From: Planctomycetaceae bacterium
Lineage (GTDB): Bacteria; Planctomycetota; Phycisphaerae; SM23-33
Direction: 5' to 3'
Length of the DNA: 48,939 nt
Assembly: GCA_021371965.1 (NCBI GenBank)
Contig: JAJFVE010000112.1
Location: 1-48,939, forward strand
Shown here piece by piece: positions 34,714 through 42,290 of this stretch (positions are counted from its first letter, which is position 1; every line of letters starts with the position of its first letter). The translations under genes were made by a program, and so were the position numbers. The notes beneath the pieces are model-generated. The model was not told the DNA's origin. It did no database searches and saw only the letters and a list, made by a program, of their open reading frames with translations.

Positions 34714-35988
34714 CTAATTATAGTCATCAGCCGCCGCTTGATAGACATCGAGGCACTTCTTCGCCGCCAGGTCCCACGTCAGCGAAGAAATTTCCGCCCG
34801 GGCATGACGGCATAGTTCACGGCCAAGCTGCGGGTATCGCAGCAGCGATACGACGGCGTCGGCCATGCGGTCGATGTCCCAGTAATCGAGTTTCAGCGCC
34901 CCGCGGGGCAGCACCTCGGCCGCTCCCGAGTTATTCGAAAGCACCACCGGCACGCCGTGCTGCACCGCCTCCAGCGCCGTCAGGCCGAACGGCTCGCTCA
35001 CCGAGGGCATCACGTACACGTCCGACATGCGGTACGCCTGCTGGACTTCGCGGCCGCGCAGAAAACCGGTGAACCGCACGTGGGCGCCCAGGCCGCGGGC
35101 GGCCACCTGCTGGATCATCGCCGGGCCCATGTCGCCCCACCCGGCGACGACGAACCGGACATTGTTCATTTTTTCGAGCACGCGTTGGGCGGCGTTGACG
35201 AAGTACTCCGGACCCTTCTGCATCGTGATGCGTCCCAGGAACAGCACGGTCGGCGGGCCGTCGCCGCGCGGCTCGTCGGCCGAAGCGTCGGCTGCCGGCT
35301 CGATGCCGTTGTGCACCACGCGCACTTTTTCAGGGGACACGCCGTAGTGCTGGACGCAGGTGCGCTTGGTCAGGTTCGAGACGGCGATGATCGCCGTGGC
35401 CGCGTGCATCCCCCGGCGCTCGATCTCGTAGACCGGCTGGTTGACGTCCAGGCCCGAGCGGTCGAACTCGGTCGAGTGCACGTGGATGACCATCGGTTTG
35501 CCCGTGGCGGCCGCGAGGGCCTGGGCGGCTGGGTACGTCACCCAGTCGTGCGCGTGGATGAGATCGAACGACTCGTGGCGGGTCATCTCGACGCAACGCT
35601 GGCCGTACTCGCCGATGCGGGCGATGAGGTCGCCTTCGTACCCGCCGTCCGCCCCCGTGCCGACGATTCGGAGCGAGTACCCCTCCAGCAGCATGGCAGC
35701 ACAAGCTTGGAAAGGCTGTGCCGTTTGCCCCGCCAACAGAGGCGCCGACTGGTACGGGTTGGTGAAGGCCGACGGGACGGCGGCAAAAGCCACGCGCCGC
35801 GGGGCGACAATGTGCGGCGTGCGAGCCCCTTCGCCGCCTGCCGGCGCGCCGGCGTCGACCGCCTTGGGCAGCACGAACAGGACCTGCAGGTCCAATCGAG
35901 ACATGGCCCGGGTCAGGCCGTAGCAGGCCGTCCCGAGGCCGCCGCTGATAAACGGGGGAAATTCCCAACCCAGCATCACCACTCGCAC
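34714..35988 (-). CDS. GT4 glycosyltransferase, starch/glycogen synthase-like
   Basis: A 424-residue GT4 protein and the first gene of the alpha-glucan operon. LGWEFPPFISGGLGTACYGL is the nucleotide-sugar loop, FDLIHAHDW and HVHSTEFDRSG follow, and GRITMQKGPEYF and SVSEPFGLTALEAV form the C-terminal donor-binding motifs. It differs from the two other GT4 proteins in its middle section, where residues about 85-102 (LAGQTAQPFQACAAM) are encoded partly by a dispersed palindrome. Such an enzyme may start chains while the others extend them, but this is a guess. No strong ribosome-binding site is evident. Confidence 0.85.
   Translation of the reverse strand: MRVVMLGWEFPPFISGGLGTACYGLTRAMSRLDLQVLFVLPKAVDAGAPAGGEGARTPHIVAPRRVAFAAVPSAFTNPYQSAPLLAGQTAQPFQACAAMLLEGYSLRIVGTGADGGYEGDLIARIGEYGQRCVEMTRHESFDLIHAHDWVTYPAAQALAAATGKPMVIHVHSTEFDRSGLDVNQPVYEIERRGMHAATAIIAVSNLTKRTCVQHYGVSPEKVRVVHNGIEPAADASADEPRGDGPPTVLFLGRITMQKGPEYFVNAAQRVLEKMNNVRFVVAGWGDMGPAMIQQVAARGLGAHVRFTGFLRGREVQQAYRMSDVYVMPSVSEPFGLTALEAVQHGVPVVLSNNSGAAEVLPRGALKLDYWDIDRMADAVVSLLRYPQLGRELCRHARAEISSLTWDLAAKKCLDVYQAAADDYN
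35695..35722. repeat. Copy of the GGCACAG palindrome inside a GT4 gene
   Basis: The sequence GCACAAGCTTGGAAAGGCTGTGCC matches the TGGCACAG...CTGTGCCA family (29854-29920; 46718-46766), here only one half and in frame. It encodes GQTAQPFQACAAM, a stretch not seen in the other two GT4 proteins of the cluster. Confidence 0.5.
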
Positions 35989-36151
35989 CGTTGCACCTGC
36001 CCGCCGGCACGCCTACGTTCGCTGACGCCACGTCGTGGCGCACCGCGAGCCGTCGGCCGCATCCCTTCCGGCTTTGGGATTAGCAGGCATGCCCCTGGCC
36101 CCCCGGGCATCACCGCTGAAAGACACTTGGGCCCCTGAAAGATGCCCGCCC

Positions 36152-36421
36152 TCAACAGGAGGCCTGCATCTCCGACTTCAGTTGCTGTTCCGCCTCAAAC
36201 CAGTTTTCCAGGTCTTGTCCGACCTTGCAGCCTTTGGCCTGCCAAATGGACTTGGCCCGCTCGGCGATCTGGTCGTCGGTGAGCGTTATTTGCACCGAGA
36301 CGGACTGGCGGCGAGACTGCTGACCGCTGGGGCGGCTGCTGCGGCCGGTGGAGCCGCTTTGCCGGCCGTCGTTCATTAAAGACGAAACGTCGCTGCCATT
36401 CTTCCTGGTCGTTCTGGCCAT
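36152..36421 (-). CDS. DUF2934 protein
   Basis: An 89-residue basic protein. The N-terminal half is Ser/Arg-rich and probably disordered. Residues about 48-84 match DUF2934: DDQIAERAKSIWQAKGCKVGQDLENWFEAEQQL, a small helical motif found mainly in Planctomycetes, Acidobacteria and Proteobacteria. Its function is unknown. AAGGAG is placed 7 bases before the ATG. It precedes the glucan operon by 163 bases on the same strand. Confidence 0.85.
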   Translation of the reverse strand: MARTTRKNGSDVSSLMNDGRQSGSTGRSSRPSGQQSRRQSVSVQITLTDDQIAERAKSIWQAKGCKVGQDLENWFEAEQQLKSEMQASC

Positions 36422-36527
36422 CGTAAAACTCCTTTTGCGTCCCGGTTTGTAGACAGGTCAATTTCCCGTCACCAATTATATTCCCATGCGCGCAGTTTCA
36501 CGGCGGGTTGGAGAAAAATTGGTGATG

Positions 36528-36566
36528 AGTAGCCGGTAGGTAGCCGGTGGCCGGTAAGAAACAAGA
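36528..36566. repeat. TAGCCGGTAGG repeat half-element
   Basis: AGTAGCCGGTAGG followed by TAGCCGGTGGCCGG and AAGAAACAAG. It resembles the left arm at 3572-3600 but lacks a matching right arm. It ends just before the stop codon of the chorismatase-like gene on the minus strand. Confidence 0.45.
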
Positions 36567-36567
36567 C

Positions 36568-37737
36568 TTAACTGCTGCTCAGGGCCATGCAGTCCAGTTC
36601 AAAGAGCAGGTCGTCACGGCAGACGTCGGCCATCACGCAGACGCCCGGCAGGGAGACCAGACCGCGCCGCTCCAGCGCCGGGACCAACAGGGGCGCGTCG
36701 GCGGCGTGCTTGAAGAAGAACGACGCCTCGGCGATGTCGGCCAGCGAAGCCCCCGCCTGTCCCAGCAGGCCCTCAACCACGTCGAGCGTTTTGTCAATCT
36801 GCCGCGCGGTGTCGCCGGGAAAAAGGCTCTTGCCCTGCTCGTCGATGGCGGCTGTGCCGGAAATGTATATCTCGCTGCCGCTGGTGCCGGCGATGACGAC
36901 CCCGCGCGAAAACGCCGAGCCATACTTGAAGGCCTCCTTCTGCCGCACGTTAGTCATGCGGAGAATCTCCACGCGCGAAGCGGGCTCGGGGATGATCGCC
37001 AGCACGTCCATCATGCAGGCGGCCGCAAAGGGGTTCCCCCCGCCGATGCCGGTGCTGGCCGGCAAGCGCAGCGGCGCCGGGGTGCCGTTGGGCATGATCC
37101 CCATCCGTGCGTACTCGGCGTTGCGGGCGGCATTGAACGGGCCGTACCAGTCGAGAATCTCATCAATATAGATCCACGTGCGGACCACGTCGCGGTACGA
37201 GCCGCCGCGGCCGGCGAGTATCTGCTGCACCCGCTGGATCATCCGCTGAACCTGCGCGGAGCGGGAGTTGTCGGCCCCGGCGCCGGCAAGCAGGCCGTGC
37301 ATGTTCTGGAGAATCACCCACAACGCCCCATCCTGGCGCCAGCAGCGTCCCGTCACGCGCCCCTCCAACTCGACAGGCTCGATGCCACAGGAGGCCCGAA
37401 CCGCCCGAATCTGAAGTCCGCCCGGGGCCCGGCCGGCGTCCTTGGCCAGAATACAGGTCACCGGTCCGTCATCGCTGATTCGGCAGGATTTGAACGCCTT
37501 ATGGCGCCGCCCCGTCAGGTCAGCAAGCGGTCCGGGACCGGTGAACAGCCGCTCGTGCACAACTTGCAGACCGCGGGCGGACACCTCGCCGGCCGCCTGG
37601 GCGTAGATGCGGCCCAGCGCGTCGCCCCGGTCCCGGCAGGAAGGCGAGAGGCTAGAGCAGATGATTGTCGAGCCATCCGCCCCCGTGACGATAGTCGAGA
37701 CGGCGCAGTCAGATTGAATCGCGGTGCGTTGGGCCAT
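36568..37737 (-). CDS. RidA-fold, chorismatase-like protein
   Basis: A 389-residue protein with two RidA (YjgF)-type halves, as in chorismatases (FkbO, Hyg5) and XanB2-like enzymes that turn chorismate into hydroxybenzoates or dihydroxy acids. In the second half VRTWIYIDEILDWYGPFNAARNAEY, LPASTGIGG and ISGTAAIDEQGKSLFPGD match the conserved segments of that family. The N-terminal half has weaker similarity. Catalytic Glu and Arg positions cannot be checked without an alignment. AGGAG lies about 11 bases before the ATG. No pathway genes are nearby, so the product it would make is unclear. A plain RidA deaminase role is an alternative. Confidence 0.7.
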   Translation of the reverse strand: MAQRTAIQSDCAVSTIVTGADGSTIICSSLSPSCRDRGDALGRIYAQAAGEVSARGLQVVHERLFTGPGPLADLTGRRHKAFKSCRISDDGPVTCILAKDAGRAPGGLQIRAVRASCGIEPVELEGRVTGRCWRQDGALWVILQNMHGLLAGAGADNSRSAQVQRMIQRVQQILAGRGGSYRDVVRTWIYIDEILDWYGPFNAARNAEYARMGIMPNGTPAPLRLPASTGIGGGNPFAAACMMDVLAIIPEPASRVEILRMTNVRQKEAFKYGSAFSRGVVIAGTSGSEIYISGTAAIDEQGKSLFPGDTARQIDKTLDVVEGLLGQAGASLADIAEASFFFKHAADAPLLVPALERRGLVSLPGVCVMADVCRDDLLFELDCMALSSS

Positions 37738-38141
37738 CTAAGCAGTCTCTCCTGAACGTACGCCGACAAATTCCTGATATGTAGTATAACACCCAAAACC
37801 GCAGGCGAATTGCGGGGCTTTAGCACATTTTTCTGACGAAAAATAAAGGACGTGCGAGGAAGACGTATGTCATCACAGGTCGGGGTTTGTGTGACTTTCG
37901 TATTACGTCAGCCCGCACGTCCATTTTTTCCGCGGTTACGTCTGCTATGAATCCGATCCGTCTTGGCCTCGCTCCTGAAAATCCAACCGCATTTGCCTCA
38001 CCCATCAACATTCTAAGATGTTTACTTATATCATAATCGGAACATCAACCTAGAGTCTTTAGAACATTTCCGAATTTTTCGATTTTATGAAAACCGAATA
38101 ATTGGAGATGCCCCCTCGTGATCACTTTTCACAAGGAATAA
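37738..38141. other. 404-base intergenic gap before the hydrogenase locus
   Basis: AT-richer than its surroundings and without a convincing gene; a short minus-strand frame (37820-38011) has no family features. It contains a large hairpin (37848-37929) and a smaller one downstream of hydF (38115-38137, 7 of 8 bases paired, no T-run). It carries the presumed promoter of the chorismatase-like gene, but I see no clear promoter motif. Confidence 0.5.
37848..37929. terminator. Long irregular hairpin, T-rich on both sides
   Basis: GGACGTGCG (37848-37856) pairs with CGCACGTCC (37914-37922), then GACGTA (37862-37867) with TACGTC (37904-37909), then GTCA and CACA with TGAC and TGTG, around a 10-base loop. 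ATTTTTT follows on the plus strand, and TTTATTTTT follows on the minus strand. This is consistent with a two-way terminator, or with a small structured RNA. The hydF stop codon is about 220 bases away on the minus strand. Confidence 0.5.
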
Positions 38142-39374
38142 TCAGGAAATACTGAGTTGGTGATATGTGTCCAAGGCCGCGGGAAACGGCTGGAGCGCGC
38201 GTTCAAATATTCCAAGCGAGTAGGCGATTGCCAAGCCATAGTTGGTGATAGGGACGCCCGCTTTGCGGCAGCGCAGGATCCGCGAGAGCATTTCGCGGCG
38301 GTTCCACATGCACCCGCCGCAATGCACGATCAGCTTGTAGCCCGTCACGTCGTCGGGGAAATCGTGCCCCTGAACGGCCGTGACGTCGAGCCTGCCGCCG
38401 GCGTACTGGGCGAGCCATCGCGGGATCTTGACGCGGCCGATGTCCTCGCCGATGGGGTGGTGCGAGCAGGCCTCGGCAATCAGCACGCGGTCGCCGGGGC
38501 GCAGATTTTCGATGGCCACGGCGCCGCGGACAAACTCGCTCAGGTCGCCCTTGTAGCGAGCGAAGAGCACCGAGAAGGAGGTCATCGGCACTTCCGGCGG
38601 CGTGTCGCCGGCGACCTTGAGGAAGCCTTGCGAGTCGGTCACCACCAGCGCGGGCGGGCGCTTGAGGCGATCCAGCGCGTCGCGCAGCTCGCGTTCCTTG
38701 ACCACCATGCTGTAGGCGTCCACGTCGAGGATGTCGCGCAGCGTCTGCACCTGCGGCAAAATCAGCCGCCCCTTGGGGGCCTCGAGGTCGATGGGCACCA
38801 CCAGCACCACCAGCTCGCCGGCGGGCACCAGGTCGCCCACGATCGATGGGGCGTTGATGAACTCCTCGGGGGCCTTGGCGATCAGCGCCTCGCGAAGGTC
38901 CAGGATGCCCTCGCCGGACTTGGCGACGGTGTAGACGCAGATCACCTTGAGGGCCTTGAGGGCGGCGATGAGTTCCTCGCCCGGGCGACCCAGATCGGTC
39001 TTGTTGAAGACGGCGATGACCGGAATCTGCCGCCGCGCGAGTTCGTCCAGGATGCCCTGCTCAAAGTCGCCCCAGTCCCCCGCCGCTACGACGATGACGC
39101 CCACATCGGTGCGGTCGAAGATCTGCCGCGTGCGGGCCACGCGCATCTCGCCCAGGGCGCCCACGTCGTCGATGCCGGCCGTATCGATGAACAGCACCGG
39201 GCCGATAGGCAGCAGCTCCATCGGCTTCTCGACCGGGTCGGTCGTCGTCCCCGCCACGTCCGAGACAATTGACACGCTCTGGCGCGTCATGGCGTTGAGC
39301 AGCGAGCTCTTGCCCACGTTGCGCCGCCCGAAGATGCCGATGTGCAGGCGGGATCCCTTGGGGGCCTGGTTCAT
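38142..39374 (-). CDS. hydF: [FeFe]-hydrogenase H-cluster maturation GTPase HydF
   Basis: The scaffold on which the 2Fe part of the H-cluster is assembled before transfer to HydA. The 410-residue protein has a GTPase domain (GRRNVGKSS at 16-24, DTAG at 64-67, NKTD later), a dimerisation region and the C-terminal cluster domain. There EACSHHP and HCGGC supply the Cys and His residues around the [4Fe-4S] cluster. Its ATG overlaps the aspA stop codon by four bases. It is the last gene of the hydrogenase locus. The protein is complete and all key motifs are present, which suggests a working maturation system. Confidence 0.95.
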   Translation of the reverse strand: MNQAPKGSRLHIGIFGRRNVGKSSLLNAMTRQSVSIVSDVAGTTTDPVEKPMELLPIGPVLFIDTAGIDDVGALGEMRVARTRQIFDRTDVGVIVVAAGDWGDFEQGILDELARRQIPVIAVFNKTDLGRPGEELIAALKALKVICVYTVAKSGEGILDLREALIAKAPEEFINAPSIVGDLVPAGELVVLVVPIDLEAPKGRLILPQVQTLRDILDVDAYSMVVKERELRDALDRLKRPPALVVTDSQGFLKVAGDTPPEVPMTSFSVLFARYKGDLSEFVRGAVAIENLRPGDRVLIAEACSHHPIGEDIGRVKIPRWLAQYAGGRLDVTAVQGHDFPDDVTGYKLIVHCGGCMWNRREMLSRILRCRKAGVPITNYGLAIAYSLGIFERALQPFPAALDTYHQLSIS

Positions 39375-40780
39375 GCCTGCCTCCGCGTCCGCGAGCCGAG
39401 CTGGTTGACCCGGTCGGCGGCCGTCATCTCGTCGAATTCCTTCTCGCTCATGAGCTTGAGGTCGAGCACGACCTGCCGCACGCTCTTGCCGTCGCCGGCG
39501 GCGAGGCGCGCCACGTTGACAGCCTTGTCGTATCCGAGCGTCTCGACCAGCGCCGTCAGGGTTGCCGTGGCGCCGTTGACGAATTTTCGGCAGCGCTGGG
39601 CGTCGGCTTCGAGACCGGCCACGCAGTGCCGCCGCAGGATATTGCAGGCCCCGGCCAGCAGGTCGAGGTTGGTCAGCAGGCAGTCGGCCACCAGCGGCAG
39701 GAAGGCATTGAGTTCGAGATTGCCCATCGAGCAGGCCTGCGTGATGGCCTGGTCGTTGGCGCAGACCATCAGCGCCGCCTGAGTGACGGCCTCGGGGATG
39801 ACCGGGTTGACCTTGCCGGGCATGATGGACGAGCCCGCCTGGCGCGGCGGAAGGCGGATTTCGCCCAGCCCCGCCTCCGGTCCCGACGACAGCAGCCGCA
39901 GGTCGGTGCTGATCTTGATGAGGTTCGAGGCGCAGGCCTTGAGGATGCCGCTGACCTCGACGAACACGTCGGCGTTCTGCGTGGCCTCGACGAGATTCTC
40001 CGCCCGGGCCAGACCCAGGCCCGTGACGTCGCGGAGTTGATCGACGGCCTTGAAGATGAACTGCCGCGGCGCGTCGAGCCCGGTGCCGATGGCCGTGCCG
40101 CCCAGGTTCACCACGCGCAGGCGCTCCTCGCACTTGTAGATGCGCCAGCGGTCGCGCCCAAGGGCTTCGGCATACGCGGCCATCTCGCGACCCAGCGTCA
40201 GCAGCACCGCGTCCTGGAGCTGCGTGCGGCCGACTTTCACCACGTCGGCCATCGCCTTTTCTTGTCGCTGGAACTCCTCCAGCAGAGCGACTACTTCCCG
40301 TTCCAGCGCCCGCAGCATGCGGATGGCCGCCACACGCAGGGCGGTGGGATACGTGTCGTTGGTTGACTGGTGCAGATTGACATGATCGGCCGGGCTGATG
40401 GTGTCGTACTCGCCCAGCGGGCGGCCGAGGATCTGCAGCGCGCGGTTGGCGAGCACCTCGTTGACGTTCATGTTCGTGCTGGTGCCGGCGCCGCCCTGGA
40501 GGGCATCGACGATCACGTGCGAGTCGAGCATGCCTTCCATCATCTCGGCGCAGGCCTGCTCGATGGCCGGTGCGACGCGATCGCTGAGGCTGCCCAATTC
40601 GCGATTGGTTTTCGCGCAGGCCAGCTTCACCGCGGCGTAGGCGTGCACCAGTTCCGGATGCACCGGCCGGCGGGCCAGCGGAAAGTTCTCCACCGCCCGT
40701 AGCGTGTGGATACCCCACAGCGCCGCAGCCGGTACGTCCCGCTCGCCGAGGAAGTCGTGTTCTTTACGGTAGTCGCTCAT
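39371..40780 (-). CDS. aspA: Aspartate ammonia-lyase
   Basis: Reversibly converts aspartate to fumarate and ammonia. The 469-residue protein belongs to the class II fumarase/aspartase family. The signature GSSIMPGKVNPVIPE lies near residue 315, and GGAGTSTNMNVNEV and QSTNDTYPTALRV line the active site. These forms favour aspartase over fumarase, but close alignment would be needed to exclude a fumarase. It sits between hydG and hydF with a four-base overlap with hydF. Aspartase genes have been seen with hyd maturation genes, perhaps to provide ammonia or nitrogen for the dithiomethylamine bridge; I infer the link from position. ATG 40780 (MSDYRKEHDF) is preferred to an earlier start. Confidence 0.88.
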   Translation of the reverse strand: MSDYRKEHDFLGERDVPAAALWGIHTLRAVENFPLARRPVHPELVHAYAAVKLACAKTNRELGSLSDRVAPAIEQACAEMMEGMLDSHVIVDALQGGAGTSTNMNVNEVLANRALQILGRPLGEYDTISPADHVNLHQSTNDTYPTALRVAAIRMLRALEREVVALLEEFQRQEKAMADVVKVGRTQLQDAVLLTLGREMAAYAEALGRDRWRIYKCEERLRVVNLGGTAIGTGLDAPRQFIFKAVDQLRDVTGLGLARAENLVEATQNADVFVEVSGILKACASNLIKISTDLRLLSSGPEAGLGEIRLPPRQAGSSIMPGKVNPVIPEAVTQAALMVCANDQAITQACSMGNLELNAFLPLVADCLLTNLDLLAGACNILRRHCVAGLEADAQRCRKFVNGATATLTALVETLGYDKAVNVARLAAGDGKSVRQVVLDLKLMSEKEFDEMTAADRVNQLGSRTRRQA

Positions 40781-40789
40781 GCTCAAAGT

Positions 40790-40867
40790 TAGTAGCCAGT
40801 AGCCCATAGCCGGTAAAACATGGGGCGGATTTCCGCTGCTCCCGGCTACCGGCGACCGGCGACTGCT
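40790..40867. repeat. TAGCCAGTAGCC inverted repeat between hydG and aspA
   Basis: The left part AGTAGCCAGTAGCC plus ATAGCCGGTAAAACA (40791-40820) is imperfectly matched by CCCGGCTACCGGCGACCGGC (40841-40860). It fills the 88-base gap after hydG. It belongs to the family at 3572-3786. It may weaken read-through into aspA-hydF. Confidence 0.5.
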
Positions 40868-40868
40868 T

Positions 40869-42290
40869 CTAGAAATAAAGGTCCCGCTGCCCGCCTTCGC
40901 GGATCCGCTGGAGCTTGTCCAGCAGTTGCTGCTTGGCCGCGTCGTCGGGCAGTTTAGCCAGTTCCTTCTCGATCAGGGCCAGGCCGGCTTGGCGCGTCGG
41001 GGGCGAGGCGTAGTCGATCAGGTATTCCATCAGCGTCGTCAGGGCGTTGGGCGTGCAGAACCGCTTGATGAACCCGGGAATGGCGAACTCCATGAAGTGC
41101 TCGCCCGTGCGGCCCAGGCGATAGCAGGCCGTGCAGAAGCTGGGCACGTAACCGTCGGTCATCAACTCGCGCATGACGTCGTCGAGGCTGCGGATGTCGC
41201 CGAGGGTGAACTGCTCGCGCTCCATCACCTGCGCGTCGCCGGCTTCCGTATAACCGCCGATCTCGATGCGGCTGCCCGCGTCGATCTGCGAGACGCCGAA
41301 CTCCATCAGCTCGCGCCGCAGGGCGGCCGACTCGCGGGCGGTCAGGATCAGCCCGGTATAGGGCACGGCCAGGCGCAGGACAGCGATGATGCGCTTGAAG
41401 TCGGCATCGTTCACCAGCGGCGAGTTTTCCAGCTCGACCCCGCAGGCCGGCTGGAGACGCGGGAAGCTGATCGTGTGCGGACCGACGCCGTAATTCTCCT
41501 GCAAAAAGCGGGCGTGCGAGACCAGGCCCAGCACTTCAAAGCGCCAATCGTAGAGGCCGAAAAGGGCGCCGATGCCCACGTCGTCGCAGCCGGCCTCGAG
41601 CGCGCGGCCGACGCCGTCGAGACGGTAGAGATAGTCGCCCTTGAGGCTGGCCGGGTGCACGCGTTCGTACGTGGCGTGGTGATACGTTTCCTGAAAGATC
41701 TGGTACGTGCCGATCTTGGCGGCCTTGACGATGCGGTAGTCTTCGACGCTCATGGGAGCGGCGTTGATGTTGACGCGGCGGATTTCGCCCCGCCCGCTCC
41801 GCACGGTGTAGACCTCGCGCACGCACTGGGCAATATACTCGGCGCCGTAGCGCGGGTGCTCGCCGAAGACCAGGATCAGCCGCTTGTGGCCGCGGTCCTC
41901 CATCGCCTTGACCTGCAGGTGCAGCTCGTCGGCCGTCAGCGTGCGGCGGACGGCCTGGCGGTTGGAACGCTTGAAGGCGCAGTACTGACAGTCGTTGACG
42001 CACTCGCTGCCGACGTACAGCGGGGCAAAGAGCACGATGCGGTTGCCGTACACCGTGCGCTTGAGCGTGCGGGCGGCGGCGAAGATTTCCTCGACCAGCT
42101 CCGGGTCGCCGACCCGCAGCAGCACGGCCGTCTCCGCCGGGCTCAGGGCCTGCTTGTCGAGGCTCTTGGCGATGACCTCGCGCACGCGCGAGGCCTCGGG
42201 GGGCGCGGCGGCCAGCAGCGATTCAAGCTGCCTTTCGTCGATGAAGTCGCGTGCCTTGGAACCCAGTTGTCTCTTCTGCGTCTGCGTCAT
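40869..42290 (-). CDS. hydG: [FeFe]-hydrogenase maturase HydG (tyrosine lyase)
   Basis: A radical SAM enzyme that cleaves tyrosine and yields the CO and CN ligands of the H-cluster. The 473-residue protein has CVNDCQYC, the CX3CX2C motif for the AdoMet-binding [4Fe-4S] cluster, near residue 97. CTACYRLGRTGEHFMEFAIP ending in KRFC gives the CX2CX22C auxiliary cluster motif near the C-terminus, which separates HydG from ThiH. The ATG at 42290 shares one base with the hydE stop (TAATG), so translation is coupled. An in-frame ATG 36 codons upstream lies inside hydE and is unlikely. Confidence 0.96.
   Translation of the reverse strand: MTQTQKRQLGSKARDFIDERQLESLLAAAPPEASRVREVIAKSLDKQALSPAETAVLLRVGDPELVEEIFAAARTLKRTVYGNRIVLFAPLYVGSECVNDCQYCAFKRSNRQAVRRTLTADELHLQVKAMEDRGHKRLILVFGEHPRYGAEYIAQCVREVYTVRSGRGEIRRVNINAAPMSVEDYRIVKAAKIGTYQIFQETYHHATYERVHPASLKGDYLYRLDGVGRALEAGCDDVGIGALFGLYDWRFEVLGLVSHARFLQENYGVGPHTISFPRLQPACGVELENSPLVNDADFKRIIAVLRLAVPYTGLILTARESAALRRELMEFGVSQIDAGSRIEIGGYTEAGDAQVMEREQFTLGDIRSLDDVMRELMTDGYVPSFCTACYRLGRTGEHFMEFAIPGFIKRFCTPNALTTLMEYLIDYASPPTRQAGLALIEKELAKLPDDAAKQQLLDKLQRIREGGQRDLYF

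Noticed and set aside
37820..38011. A 63-codon minus-strand frame in the gap before hydF
   Set aside because: It crosses the long hairpin, has no ribosome-binding site that I can see and no family features.
38115..38137. Short hairpin just after hydF as a terminator
   Set aside because: The stem has a mismatch and no T-run follows on the minus strand.
38142..40718. One 858-codon frame covering hydF and part of aspA
   Set aside because: The aspA portion is read in the wrong frame. hydF alone starts at 39374 and overlaps aspA by four bases.
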